Shown piece after piece: positions 31,662 through 40,834 of a stretch of DNA of 64,000 nucleotides (its first letter is position 1; every line of letters begins with the position of its first letter). The position numbers and the translations under genes were made by a program. The notes under the pieces were generated by a model. It was not told the DNA's origin and ran no database searches. It saw nothing but the letters and a program-made list of their open reading frames with translations. This DNA comes from ZC4RG17 sp036259475 (lineage in GTDB: Bacteria > Actinomycetota > Acidimicrobiia > Spongiisociales > ZC4RG35). The stretch lies in contig DATABS010000042.1 of NCBI GenBank assembly GCA_036259475.1, positions 24,927-88,926 on the forward strand, in the 5' to 3' direction.

Positions 31662-33344
31662 GTGGAACCCCGCCATCAGTCGCCGATCATCGTCGTCTCG
31701 AGCCGTCACCCGCCCACCCGGGAGATAGTGTGGAATGAGCTGAGGAACCGGTACGGACGCGACTATGAGGTGGCGGATTTTCGGTCCCCTGAAGAGGCGC
31801 TCACCGGCCTGGACGGGTTCACCGAAGCCGGGCGATCCGTCGCCCTGATCGTCTCCGGTTTCAACGACGACGACCCGGACGGGATCTCCTTCCTGGCGGA
31901 GGCCCGAATGATCGATCCGGCGGCCAAGCGGGCGGCGATCGTCAATTGGGGTGACTTCGCCCGGGCAAGCGACACCTTCGACGCCCTCGCCTCCGGAATG
32001 ATCGATCTCTACCTGGTGCGGCCCGAACAACCCCGCGACGAGGACTTCCACAGCGGGATAACCGATGCCTTGGGCGAATGGGCACTAGGACAGGGCCAGG
32101 GCTTCGAGGCCGTCCGGATCATCGGAGAAGCCTCCGCCCGCACCACCGAGCTGCGGGACACCTTCATCCGCAACCAGATCCCCATCGGGTTCTACCCGGC
32201 AAGCAGCGAACGCGGACAGTCCATGCTGGCCGGACTCGGACTCGACTCCCCGGCCTTGCCGGTCGTCGTGTTGCTGTTCACCGACACGCCAACGGTTCTG
32301 ACGAACCCCACCGACATCGAAATCGCTGACGCGTTCGGTCTGATGAAGCCGCTCCCGGATCGGCAGTGGGACGTGGCGATCGTCGGCGCCGGACCGTCGG
32401 GGCTGGCCGCCGCCGTGTACGCCGCCTCCGAGGGGCTCGCCACCCTCGTGGTCGAAAAGCAGGCGGTTGGAGGTCAGGCCGGAACCAGCTCGCTGATTCG
32501 CAATTACCCGGGATTCCGGCGGGGCGTCAGCGGCAACAAGCTCACCGTCAGTGCGTTCCAGCAGGCCTGGTCGTTCGGGACCGCGTTCCATTTCATGCGC
32601 TCCGCCACGGCCATCCGCCGGCAAGGCGACGAGTTGCGTCTGGAGCTGTCCGATGGCACCACCGTCCGAACGCGCAGCGTGATCATCGCCACCGGCGTCG
32701 AATACCGCCGCCTCGGCATACCGTCTCTCGACGAGAGGGTGGGACGGGGAGTGTTCTATGGGGCCGCAGTCACCGAAGCCCCCACCATGCGCGACCGAAC
32801 CGTTTTCGTGGTCGGCGGAGGGAACTCGGCCGGCCAGGCGGTCATCCACCTGTCCAGGTTCGCTCGCCGGGTGACACTGCTGGTGAGGGGACCGACGCTG
32901 GCGGCCAGCATGTCCGACTACTTGATCCGACAGATGCAGACGACGCCCAATGTCGAGATCCGATACTCCACCGAAGTGGTTGACGGCGGCGGTGACGACG
33001 CCCTCGACCACATCATCGTGAGAAACGACGAGGACGGCACAGAATCTCGTCTGGCCGCCGAAGGTGTGTTCGTCCTCATCGGTTCCGAACCCCATACCGG
33101 ATGGTTGGATGGGGTCGTGGACCGCGACGAATGGGGCTTCATTCGAACGGGCCGCGACCTCGACGCTCGCCGGTTCGAGGGTGGGCGGCCGCCCTACAGC
33201 CACGAGACCAGCCTCACCGGCGTCTTCGCGGTAGGCGACGTCCGTCGGGGATCCGTGAAGAGAGTCGCCTCGGCGGTGGGAGCCGGTGCCATCGCCATCC
33301 AGCAGATCCACCAATATCTGGCGGACCAAGATGACGACAGCTGA
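31662..33344 (+). CDS. Receiver-like/glutaredoxin-like/thioredoxin-reductase-like fusion flavoprotein
   Basis: The 560-residue protein joins three parts. Residues 5-135 resemble a response-regulator receiver but lack the phosphoacceptor (ALIVSGFND in place of a strand ending in Asp). Residues 145-230 look like a thioredoxin/glutaredoxin-fold segment (VRIIGEASARTTELRDTFI, RNQIPIGFY). Residues 238-555 form a thioredoxin-reductase-like FAD/NAD domain with WDVAIVGAGPSGLAAAVYA and VFVVGGGNSAGQAVIHL. The CxxC of true thioredoxin reductases is replaced by GVFYGAAVTEAP, so dithiol chemistry is unlikely at that site. GTG 31662 is the start. It overlaps the next gene by 14 nt. Confidence 0.85.
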   Translation: MEPRHQSPIIVVSSRHPPTREIVWNELRNRYGRDYEVADFRSPEEALTGLDGFTEAGRSVALIVSGFNDDDPDGISFLAEARMIDPAAKRAAIVNWGDFARASDTFDALASGMIDLYLVRPEQPRDEDFHSGITDALGEWALGQGQGFEAVRIIGEASARTTELRDTFIRNQIPIGFYPASSERGQSMLAGLGLDSPALPVVVLLFTDTPTVLTNPTDIEIADAFGLMKPLPDRQWDVAIVGAGPSGLAAAVYAASEGLATLVVEKQAVGGQAGTSSLIRNYPGFRRGVSGNKLTVSAFQQAWSFGTAFHFMRSATAIRRQGDELRLELSDGTTVRTRSVIIATGVEYRRLGIPSLDERVGRGVFYGAAVTEAPTMRDRTVFVVGGGNSAGQAVIHLSRFARRVTLLVRGPTLAASMSDYLIRQMQTTPNVEIRYSTEVVDGGGDDALDHIIVRNDEDGTESRLAAEGVFVLIGSEPHTGWLDGVVDRDEWGFIRTGRDLDARRFEGGRPPYSHETSLTGVFAVGDVRRGSVKRVASAVGAGAIAIQQIHQYLADQDDDS

Positions 33345-34170
33345 CAGTTCCCGAACTCTCATCGGCAGCATGCGCACCCTATTGGTGGTGGCGGGAGTGC
33401 TCGTCGGCCTCGCCGGCATCCAGCTGTTTCTCTTCTCGGAGAGGACCGACCGATTCTTCGCCTGGACCATCGAACCGCCTCTCACCGCCGCTTTCCTCGG
33501 CGCCTCCTATTGGTCCAGCGTCGCTTTCGAGTTCGCGGCGGCTCGGGAACGGCTGTGGGTCAACGCCCGCATCGCGATTCCGACCGTGTTCGTCTTCACG
33601 GCACTGACCCTCGGGGTGACCATCATCCATCTGGACCGCTTCCACCTCGGAGCGGAGTTCGAGGCAGCTACCCGCGCCGTCACGTGGGCCTGGATCGCGA
33701 TCTACGCGGTGGTTCCGGTCGTGATGGCGGTCCTCTGGTGGGTGCAGCAACGCCAGACGGGAAGTGACCCCACCCCCGTGGTCGAATTGCCCGACGGGCT
33801 GCGCTGGCTGGTCGGCATCCAGGGGCTGGCGCTGGCGGTCGGCGGAGTCGCGCTGCTGGTGGCGCCGACCGGCTCCGGGGCGGCCCTTTGGCCCTGGGAC
33901 GTCACCGCCTTGACCGGGAGAGCCATCGGAGCCTGGCTGATGAGTCTCGCGGTGGCGGCATTCCACGCTGTGATAGAGGACGGCGCCCGACGCCTCCGCC
34001 CGGCGGCCTGGGCTTACATCGTCTTTTTCCTGCTCCAGCTCTGGGCTCTGGCCCGCTACCCCGGAGACTTCCGGTGGGACTCCACGCCGGGCGTCGTCTA
34101 CATCCTCTTCCTGGCCAGCACCGTGGCGGTGGGGATCAGTGCGCTGCGGCTGAGTCGTCGGCCTGAATGA
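33331..34170 (+). CDS. Multi-pass membrane protein of unknown function
   Basis: The 279-residue protein has about seven hydrophobic helices, including TLLVVAGVLVGLAGIQLFLF, ITLGVTIIHL-type middle helices, WAWIAIYAVVPVVMAVLWWV and the C-terminal VVYILFLASTVAVGISAL. Tryptophan and histidine are frequent near helix ends. No family was recognised. ATG 33331 lies inside the end of the flavoprotein gene (14-nt overlap), so the two are co-translated. Its 3' end overlaps the convergent universal-stress-protein gene by 35 nt. Confidence 0.75.
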   Translation: MTTADSSRTLIGSMRTLLVVAGVLVGLAGIQLFLFSERTDRFFAWTIEPPLTAAFLGASYWSSVAFEFAAARERLWVNARIAIPTVFVFTALTLGVTIIHLDRFHLGAEFEAATRAVTWAWIAIYAVVPVVMAVLWWVQQRQTGSDPTPVVELPDGLRWLVGIQGLALAVGGVALLVAPTGSGAALWPWDVTALTGRAIGAWLMSLAVAAFHAVIEDGARRLRPAAWAYIVFFLLQLWALARYPGDFRWDSTPGVVYILFLASTVAVGISALRLSRRPE

Positions 34171-34573
34171 CGGCGGCGTCGCGCTTGACGCAGAGCACAG
34201 GGACCCGGGCGTCGTGGAGGATCTCCAGAGCGTTCGACCCGAGGAGGAACTTTCCCGTCGCCGACCGGGTGCGAACTCCGATCACGATCATGCCGGCGTC
34301 GTGGTCGGCCACAGCATCCATCAGGTCCGCAACGGGGCTCTGGCCGCGCACGAACTCATGGGTGCAGTGGTCGACACCGGCCTCATGCAACCGCTCGTGG
34401 ATGTTCTCCATCGCATCGGCGGTACGCCGGTAGTCCTCGATGTCCTCGCGGTCGCCGCCCAGCATCGAATGGACCACAACCACCTTTCCACCCCTGAGGC
34501 GAGCTTCGACGATTCCGTGCGTGACGGCAGCCTCCCCCTCAGGAGAATTGACGTAGCCAACGACGATGTTCAT
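34136..34573 (-). CDS. Universal stress protein (UspA family)
   Basis: The 145-residue protein has the Usp Rossmann-like fold. It begins MNIVVGYVNSPEGEAAV with the nucleotide-contacting region, and carries a C-terminal ATP motif GVRTRSATGKFLLGSNALEIL (Gly-x2-Gly-x9-Gly-Ser type). The sheet ends with ARVPVLCVKRDAA. ATP-binding members form dimers that modulate stress and dormancy. It is single-gene and convergent with the membrane-protein gene. Confidence 0.92.
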   Translation of the reverse strand: MNIVVGYVNSPEGEAAVTHGIVEARLRGGKVVVVHSMLGGDREDIEDYRRTADAMENIHERLHEAGVDHCTHEFVRGQSPVADLMDAVADHDAGMIVIGVRTRSATGKFLLGSNALEILHDARVPVLCVKRDAAVIQADDSAAAH

Positions 34574-34623
34574 GACGACCTCGCGAATCCAGAGCCTGAG
34601 GCGAGGTTACCTGTCGGGGTGGC

Positions 34624-35706
34624 TCAGCCGGCGAAACGTCGGCCGGACTCGCCCACCGTCTCTACCGCGATCACGTCGGCAATCACCGACTCGATGTCGA
34701 CCGAGGCGACCAGTACATCCGCCCCCGCCTGGGTCACGTAGTCCTCGACGGGGATCTGCACCTCGGTGACATCGTCTTCGAGGCCGCGCATCGTCCAGGC
34801 CAGGGACACCGCCTGGGTGATTCCGAGGTTGGAGTCGACTGTCAGGTGAGGGGCGATCGTCTGGGCGACCGCCAGGACGTCCTCGGGATCGGAGAAGTCG
34901 GCCAGCCGGCCGAGCATGTCGACGAGGAAGCTCCGCTGGCGCTCGTTGCGGGTCAGATCGCTCACCCCCGACATCGTCACCCACTCACCGTCTTCTGTCA
35001 TCTCCTCGGTCTGTCGGCTCCGCAACCACGCCAGCGTGTCGGCTCCGTCCGCCATCTGGCAGCCGGCCGGCATGTCGAGGTCCGCTTTCTCGTCGCGGAC
35101 TGGGCGCTCGAGACAGATCTCGTAGCCTCCCACCTCGTCGACCACGTCCTGAAATCCCGCCAGATCGACGAGGGCGAAATGGTCCACGCCGAGTCCTGTC
35201 AGCGACTCGACGGTGGCCAGCAGCGTGGACTCGCCGTTCAGGCCCTCGCACCCATCGAGCACATCGTTGATCCGCATCTGCCCGCAAGGAGTGGACACCC
35301 AGAGATCCCGGGGCAACGACACCACTGCCGCCTGTTCGTCCCGGTCGCGGGGCCGGATCAGCAGAAGCAGGACGTCGGCGCGGGCGCCTTCGAAGTCTCC
35401 AAAGCCGTCGAGGTCGTCGAGGTTCTCGCGGGAATCCGAGCCGACCATGAGCAGCGTGTCGACACCGTCGCGGGCGGAAGGGACGGGCGGAAGCCGAAAC
35501 TCGGGGACTGCGGTCACGTCGGGGTTCGACTCGGTGTCAGGTTCGGGAGCGGCGACGGTCTCGAGACGCTCGATGTCCACCCGCCCGATGTCCTTCCACG
35601 CCGAGAACACGAACGCCAGGTAAATGACCCCGGCGCCGACGATGAGGGCCGCCACCGCCGCCACGATCCGGCGACGGCGGCCTTCCAGCACGGAAAAACT
35701 CTTCAC
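34624..35706 (-). CDS. LCP (LytR-CpsA-Psr) family cell-wall glycopolymer transferase
   Basis: The 360-residue protein has a short cytoplasmic N terminus, one transmembrane helix (IVAAVAALIVGAGVIYLAFVF) and an extracytoplasmic LCP domain. Key segments are LLMVGSDSRENLDD, ARADVLLLLIRPRD, AVVSLPRDLWVSTPCG and a later DTLAWLRSRQTEEM...RNERQRSFLVDML. These carry the Asp/Arg residues for polyprenyl-phosphate substrates. LCP enzymes attach teichoic-acid, capsule or arabinogalactan-type polymers to peptidoglycan. GTG 35706 is preferred because AAAGGA precedes it; the upstream extension to 35811 is improbable. Confidence 0.9.
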   Translation of the reverse strand: MKSFSVLEGRRRRIVAAVAALIVGAGVIYLAFVFSAWKDIGRVDIERLETVAAPEPDTESNPDVTAVPEFRLPPVPSARDGVDTLLMVGSDSRENLDDLDGFGDFEGARADVLLLLIRPRDRDEQAAVVSLPRDLWVSTPCGQMRINDVLDGCEGLNGESTLLATVESLTGLGVDHFALVDLAGFQDVVDEVGGYEICLERPVRDEKADLDMPAGCQMADGADTLAWLRSRQTEEMTEDGEWVTMSGVSDLTRNERQRSFLVDMLGRLADFSDPEDVLAVAQTIAPHLTVDSNLGITQAVSLAWTMRGLEDDVTEVQIPVEDYVTQAGADVLVASVDIESVIADVIAVETVGESGRRFAG

Positions 35707-35812
35707 CCCTGTCCTTTGCCCGGGAAACGGCGACTGGCACGCGGAGTCGCCACAGCGTCGGAAATGGTACCTGATCGGTGCATTTGCAGCAGCCGGTAGC
35801 CTGGCCGCCACG

Positions 35813-37228
35813 ATGGACCGTGGAGAATTTCGCCGAGCCGGCCACGAAACGGTCGACTGGATCGCCGACTATCTGGAGCGAGTGGGCGACCTGCCGGTGC
35901 TGTCGCAAAGCGCGCCGGGTGACATACGGGCTTCATTGCCGTCTTCTCCTCCGTCCGATGGTGAGTCGTGGGACTCGGTACTCAAGGACCTCGACGATCT
36001 GATACTTCCCGGCATCACCCACTGGCAATCGCCCAATTTCTTCGCCTACTTCCCTGCCAATTCTTCGGGACCGTCCGTTCTCGGTGATTTCGTCGCGGCG
36101 GGTCTCGGGACTCAGGGGATGCTGTGGGCGACCTCGCCGGCCATGACGGAGCTCGAGACGCTGGTGCTCGACTGGCTCGTCGAGATGTGCGGCCTGCCGT
36201 CAACTTTCGCCTCCGCATCGACCGGCGGCGGGGTGATCCAGGATTCGGCGTCGTCGGCCACGCTGGTGGCGATGCTCGCCGCTCGCGAGCGAGCTACCCA
36301 CGGTCAGGCCAACCGGCACGGCACCGGTGGCGACCTCACCGCCTACACGTCGGTCCACGGTCATTCCTCGATAGACAAGGCCGTCCGGATCGCCGGATAC
36401 GGCTCGCAGCGCCTCCGACACGTCGGGGTCGATCAGAACCAGGCGATGGATCCCGACGACCTCGAACAGGCGATCATCGCCGACAAGGCCGAGGGCCTGA
36501 CACCCTCCATCGTGGTGGCGACGATCGGCACCACCGCCTCGACCGCCATCGACCCCGTCGCCGAGATCGCCGAGGTCGCTCAGGCGCATGGCCTGTGGCT
36601 CCACGTCGACGCGGCGTATGCCGGCACCGCCGCCGTGCTACCGGACATGCGCTGGATTCTCGACGGGTTGGATGCGGCCGACTCGTACGTCTTCAACCCC
36701 CACAAGTGGATGCTGACCAACTTCGACTGCTCGGCCTTCTACGTCGCCGATCGCTCCGCTCTCATTCAGACACTCTCCATCCTCCCCGAGTACCTGAAGA
36801 ACCAGGCGACGGCCTCCGGGGCGGTCATCGACTATCGCGACTGGCAGATCCCACTGGGCCGACGATTTCGAGCGCTGAAGCTGTGGTTCGTGATCCGGTC
36901 CTATGGGGTGGAAGGCATCCGCCGCCACGTCCGTCGCGGGATCGACCTCGCTCAGGAACTGGCGGGCTGGGTGGACGACGATCCCGACTTCGAGTTGGCC
37001 GCACCTCATCCCTTCGGCCTGGTTTGCCTCAGACACCGCGGAGGCGACGAGGTGAATCAGCGGATCGTCGAGTCGGTCAACAGCTCCGGCGAGGCGTACG
37101 TCACCCATGCCGTGATCGACGACGCCTACACGATCCGGGTAGCGATCGGAGCTCCCACCACCACCCGCCGGCACGTCGCCGACCTTTGGGACCGTATCAA
37201 AGAGGCGGCCACCGGGAGGGACCCGTGA
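35813..37228 (+). CDS. Pyridoxal-phosphate-dependent group II (aromatic amino acid-type) decarboxylase
   Basis: The 471-residue protein has the fold of aromatic-L-amino-acid decarboxylases: FRRAGHETVDWIADYLERV, ITHWQSPNFFAYFPANSS, and GGGVIQDSASSATLVAMLAAR. It also shows the PLP-stacking region TSVHGHSSIDKAVRIAG, HVDAAYAGTAAV and the Schiff-base lysine in VFNPHKWMLTNFDCS. It likely decarboxylates aromatic amino acids (Trp, Tyr, Phe or DOPA) to amines. ATG 35813 starts the conserved domain. It overlaps the CocE hydrolase gene by 4 nt (GTGA), implying a joint pathway. Confidence 0.92.
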   Translation: MDRGEFRRAGHETVDWIADYLERVGDLPVLSQSAPGDIRASLPSSPPSDGESWDSVLKDLDDLILPGITHWQSPNFFAYFPANSSGPSVLGDFVAAGLGTQGMLWATSPAMTELETLVLDWLVEMCGLPSTFASASTGGGVIQDSASSATLVAMLAARERATHGQANRHGTGGDLTAYTSVHGHSSIDKAVRIAGYGSQRLRHVGVDQNQAMDPDDLEQAIIADKAEGLTPSIVVATIGTTASTAIDPVAEIAEVAQAHGLWLHVDAAYAGTAAVLPDMRWILDGLDAADSYVFNPHKWMLTNFDCSAFYVADRSALIQTLSILPEYLKNQATASGAVIDYRDWQIPLGRRFRALKLWFVIRSYGVEGIRRHVRRGIDLAQELAGWVDDDPDFELAAPHPFGLVCLRHRGGDEVNQRIVESVNSSGEAYVTHAVIDDAYTIRVAIGAPTTTRRHVADLWDRIKEAATGRDP

Positions 37229-38964
37229 ATCACAGCGAAGTTCGAGACGGCATGGTCATCGACTGGGACGTGTCGATCGAGATGGACGACGGGAAGACAC
37301 TGAAGGCGGACGTGTTCCGTCCCGTCGACGACGACCGTCACCCGGTCCTGCTCAGCTACGGGCCGTACGCCAAAGGACTGAAATTCCAGACGGGATACCC
37401 GGATCAGTGGAATCGAATGATCTCCTCCTATCCGGAAGTGGCCCGAAACTCCACCAACGAGTACCAGGCCTGGGAGGTGGTCGACCCGGAGAAATGGGTA
37501 CCCGAGGGCTACGTCTGCGTGCGGGTAGATTCGCGCGGGGCGGGCAGGTCTCCGGGAGTCATCGACCACTTCTCCCCCCGGGAGACGAAGGATCTGTACG
37601 ACTGCATCGAATGGGCCGCCGACCAACCGTGGTCAACCGGGAAGGTGGGACTGAGCGGCATCTCCTACTACGCCATCAACCAGTGGCAGGTGGCGGCCCT
37701 CCAGCCACCCCACCTCGCCGCCATCTGTCCTTGGGAAGGTGCGGCCGACTTCTACCGGGACATGACCTACCACGGTGGAATTCTCTCCACGTTCTTCCCC
37801 AACTGGTCCGACATGCAGGTCAAGACAGTGCAGCACGGTCTGGGCGATGCCGGGCCCAAGCATGAGATCACCGGCCTCAACGCCTGCGGCGACGTGACTC
37901 TCGATGCTGACGGTCTAGCCGCCAACCGCACGGACTTCGGAAACGACATCCGGGATCATCCCTTCGACGACGCCTTCCATAGGGACCGCTCGGCCGTGCT
38001 GGAGGACATCACCGTGCCCCTGCTGTCGGCAGCCAATTGGGGCGGTCACGGACTCCACGCCCGGGGGAACTTCGAGGGATTCACCCGCGCCTCGTCCGAG
38101 CACAAGTGGCTCGAAGTCCACGGCGAGGAGCACTGGACTCACTTCTACACCGAGTACGGACGCCGGTTGCAACTCGAATTCTTCGACCATTTCCTGAAAG
38201 GGGAGGACAACGGCTGGGAGACGCGACCCCGCGTGATGCTCAGGGTGCGGCATGTCGACCGTTTCGAGGACCGGGTCGAGGAGGACTGGCCACTTCCCCG
38301 CACCCAATGGACCGAAATGCATCTCCATCCCGACCGATCCCTCGGCGCGGAGCGGCCGGCCGACGGCGGGACCGTCGAGTTCGACGCCCTCGGCGAGGGA
38401 GTCATGTTCAGCACTCCCCCACTCGATGAGGAACTGGAGATCACCGGCCCGTCGAGCCTGGCGCTCACCGTGTCGTCGAACACCTCGGACGCCGACATCT
38501 TCGTCATAGTGGGTGTCGTGGACCCGCAGGGCGACGAGGTGGTGTTCCAGGGCGCTCTCGATCCGCATTCGCCGGTCGCTCAGGGCTGGTTGAGAGCTTC
38601 CCACCGAGCGCTGGACAAGGAGAGGTCGCATCCGTGGCGGCCGTGGCATCCACACGACAAGGCGGATGCGCTCACGCCGGGCCGCCCCTACCGGCTCGAT
38701 GTCGAGATCTGGCCGACGAGCATCGTGATACCGCGTCGCCACCGCCTCACCCTCACCATCCGAGGCAAGGACTACGAGTACGGAGGAAAGGACACATCTG
38801 GTGTAGACATCTCGACGTTCAAGAACCGGTTCACGGGATGTGGACCGTTTCTCCACGACGATGCCGCCAACCGACCCACCGACCTGTATGGCGGCACGAC
38901 AACGCTCCATGTCGGTCCGGACCACGCCGGCTCCTTGCTGTTGCCCGTCATCCCGCCGCCCTGA
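37225..38964 (+). CDS. CocE/NonD-family hydrolase (X-Pro dipeptidyl-peptidase-like)
   Basis: The 579-residue serine hydrolase has an alpha/beta-hydrolase N-terminal half with VLLSYGPYAKGL, VRVDSRGAGRSPGVIDHFSP and the nucleophile elbow VGLSGISYYAINQW. An acid/His region lies around GGHGLHARGNFEGF and HGEEHWTHFY. The C-terminal half is the jelly-roll X-Pro dipeptidyl-peptidase C-domain (EELEITGPSSLALTVSS). Family members cleave esters or acyl bonds such as cocaine, cephalosporin esters and X-Pro peptides. GTG 37225 has GGGAGGG upstream and is coupled to the decarboxylase gene. Confidence 0.9.
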   Translation: MNHSEVRDGMVIDWDVSIEMDDGKTLKADVFRPVDDDRHPVLLSYGPYAKGLKFQTGYPDQWNRMISSYPEVARNSTNEYQAWEVVDPEKWVPEGYVCVRVDSRGAGRSPGVIDHFSPRETKDLYDCIEWAADQPWSTGKVGLSGISYYAINQWQVAALQPPHLAAICPWEGAADFYRDMTYHGGILSTFFPNWSDMQVKTVQHGLGDAGPKHEITGLNACGDVTLDADGLAANRTDFGNDIRDHPFDDAFHRDRSAVLEDITVPLLSAANWGGHGLHARGNFEGFTRASSEHKWLEVHGEEHWTHFYTEYGRRLQLEFFDHFLKGEDNGWETRPRVMLRVRHVDRFEDRVEEDWPLPRTQWTEMHLHPDRSLGAERPADGGTVEFDALGEGVMFSTPPLDEELEITGPSSLALTVSSNTSDADIFVIVGVVDPQGDEVVFQGALDPHSPVAQGWLRASHRALDKERSHPWRPWHPHDKADALTPGRPYRLDVEIWPTSIVIPRRHRLTLTIRGKDYEYGGKDTSGVDISTFKNRFTGCGPFLHDDAANRPTDLYGGTTTLHVGPDHAGSLLLPVIPPP

Positions 38965-38980
38965 CCGCAGATCCCGGCAT

Positions 38981-39025
38981 CGAGTGGGCAGAAATTCGCC
39001 ACAGGCGCGGCCCTCCGCCCACTCG
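38981..39025. terminator. Bidirectional-type stem between convergent genes
   Basis: CGAGTGGGC at 38981-38989 is perfectly complementary to GCCCACTCG at 39017-39025. It sits between the CocE stop and the EamA stop, where a two-way terminator would be expected, but has no U-tract. Confidence 0.5.
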
Positions 39026-39037
39026 TCTGCCGCCTTG

Positions 39038-39910
39038 TCACATGAGGACCACCAGAGCGGAGCCGGCGAGCATCGCAGCCGTGCCGACGAAGAAGCGCAA
39101 GTTCATCCGCTCGAAGGGCTCGTGGAAGAGAAACGGGACGAGGCCGATGACGAGCGGCGCCGAAAGCTGCTGGACGGTGATGGCGATGGCGATGGTGGTG
39201 AGGTCGAACGAGATCCACTGCGCCGAAACGGCGATGGCTCCGGCCAGGCCGCCGACCATCATCCACCGGACGGCTCTCCCCGAGAGCTTCTTTCTCAAGA
39301 CGCCGGAGCCACCGAGCATAAGGCCGTAGACCGACACGCTGAGCCCCAAGCCGATGGTCAGTCCCAGGACCGGGTGGTCGAACCGCTCCAGTCCCAGCCG
39401 GATGAGCATCGGCGACACGCCCCAGATCAGAGCCACGGTCAGGGCCAGCCATGGCCGTCGCCAATCAGTGCCCCCTGAAGTCCCTCCGCTCAAGGAGATG
39501 AGGGCTACCCCGGCGGCCGCCAGGAGCACTCCGATGAGAATCGCCCAGGTGAGAGGCTCATCGAGGATGAGGGCGGCGAGCACCGTCCCAACGAGTGGCG
39601 CAGCTGAGACCAGCGCACCGGTGCGAGCCACCCCGATGCGCTGTTGGCTCAGTGCCAACAGCGTCCATCCTCCGATGAAGTGGAAGAAGGCGCTGACCGA
39701 AAAGAGTGCTACCGCCACCGGTGGCGCGGAGAAGAGAATACCCAGCTCCCCCGAAATCGCGGCCCGGGCCAGCAACAGGATCTCGACCGCCAGCAGCAGG
39801 CCAAAGGCCGTGCGGTAGGCGTCCACGAGCTGGTTGGACTTCCGGTTGGAGACCTGGAGCCCGGCGAACCCGATCGCGGCCACCAGGGCCCACAGGACGC
39901 CGACCGTCAA
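39038..39910 (-). CDS. DMT-superfamily transporter (EamA domains)
   Basis: The 290-residue protein has ten predicted helices in two EamA repeats: LWALVAAIGFAGLQVSNRK through LIGVLLAAAGVALISLS, then WLALTVALIWGVSPMLIR to VGTAAMLAGSALVVLM. EamA members export or import amino acids, nucleotides or other metabolites. It is last in the operon TauE - FAH - LLM - EamA and overlaps the LLM gene by 4 nt, suggesting it moves a substrate or product of that pathway. Confidence 0.88.
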   Translation of the reverse strand: MTVGVLWALVAAIGFAGLQVSNRKSNQLVDAYRTAFGLLLAVEILLLARAAISGELGILFSAPPVAVALFSVSAFFHFIGGWTLLALSQQRIGVARTGALVSAAPLVGTVLAALILDEPLTWAILIGVLLAAAGVALISLSGGTSGGTDWRRPWLALTVALIWGVSPMLIRLGLERFDHPVLGLTIGLGLSVSVYGLMLGGSGVLRKKLSGRAVRWMMVGGLAGAIAVSAQWISFDLTTIAIAITVQQLSAPLVIGLVPFLFHEPFERMNLRFFVGTAAMLAGSALVVLM

Positions 39911-40755
39911 GTGGCGTCGGCCAGGGCTGCCGCCAGGCTCTCGACGGTGCCGCCATCGTGAGCGCTGGTGAAGCCGAGGATGACCATGTCGAGCCCCGCC
40001 TCGAACAGGGCGGCAGCCCGCCCGGCAACCTCGGCCGGGTCGGGGTCCGGCGCAACCCGCAGATGGCTCGAGCAGCTCACCTCACTCGGGTCGCGCCCAA
40101 TCTCGGCACAATGACCGCGCATGACATCCCGGAGCCGCCGCCATTCCTCTTCTTCTCCCTCGACGAACATGGCATCCCACAGGGAGGCGAACCTCGCCAC
40201 CAACCGGAGCGTCCGATTCTCGCCCCTCCCGCCGATCACGAACGGGGGCCGAGGCTGTTGGACGGGCTTGGGCTCGTTTCGAGCGGCTGACAGCCGATAG
40301 AAGCGCCCTTCGAAGTCGGTCTCATCCTGGGTGAGGAGTCGATGGATCACCTCGGTGCCCTCCTCGAATCGCGTCATCCTGTCGTCGCGGCTTCCCAGCT
40401 CGATTCCGTAGGCGGCCGCCTCTTCCTTGTTCCAGCCCGCACCCAGTCCGAGCTCGAGACGTCCTTCCGAGACGATGTCGAGCGAGGAAGCCATCGCAGC
40501 CGTGACTGCGGGATGCCGGAAGTGCATTCCGTTCACCATGGTGCCGATCCGGATGCGACTCGTCGCTTGGGCAAGAGCCGTCAAGGTCACCCATGCCTCC
40601 AGGCAAGGCCCGTCCGTGTCGCCCCGGATCGGATAGAAGTGGTCGAAGTTCCAGGCCGTCTCGTAGAGATCGATCTGATCGGCGGTGGTCCACACCTCCA
40701 GCATTCGAGCCCAGGTGGTGTGGTGGGTGGGTGTCTTGATGGCGAGTCGCGCCAC
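39907..40755 (-). CDS. LLM-class (luciferase-like, F420-type) oxidoreductase
   Basis: The 282-residue TIM-barrel protein shows luciferase-like signatures: DLYETAWNFDHFYPIRGD near the start, RIRIGTMVNGMHFRHPAV, DIVSEGRLELGLGAGWNKEEAAAYG, and a later PPFVIGGRGENRTLRLVARF. The GLGAGW motif and length fit actinobacterial F420-dependent members, though FMN use is possible. It probably oxidises or reduces a small catabolic intermediate. GTG 40755 has AGGAGG upstream. A LacI-type half-conserved operator lies 48 nt before it. Confidence 0.9.
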   Translation of the reverse strand: MARLAIKTPTHHTTWARMLEVWTTADQIDLYETAWNFDHFYPIRGDTDGPCLEAWVTLTALAQATSRIRIGTMVNGMHFRHPAVTAAMASSLDIVSEGRLELGLGAGWNKEEAAAYGIELGSRDDRMTRFEEGTEVIHRLLTQDETDFEGRFYRLSAARNEPKPVQQPRPPFVIGGRGENRTLRLVARFASLWDAMFVEGEEEEWRRLRDVMRGHCAEIGRDPSEVSCSSHLRVAPDPDPAEVAGRAAALFEAGLDMVILGFTSAHDGGTVESLAAALADAT

Positions 40756-40802
40756 GCTGCCTCCTAATCGAAGTGCTCACGCTAACCGTTGGGCACTATT
40801 TC

Positions 40803-40818
40803 GGAAAACGATTGCAGG
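40803..40818. promoter_or_regulatory. LacI-type operator, site a
   Basis: GAAAAC-GATTGC with central CG matches the shared palindrome RCAAWC-GRTTGY in its right half. It lies between the FAH stop and the LLM start, so it may mark an internal promoter for LLM-EamA. Confidence 0.55.
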
Positions 40819-40834
40819 ATACGGCGCTCGACCG

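Noticed and set aside
36124..37225. Upstream extension of the CocE hydrolase to 946 residues
   Set aside because: The extra part is an Arg-rich shadow of the decarboxylase; the GTG at 37225 with a ribosome site and GTGA overlap is the true start.
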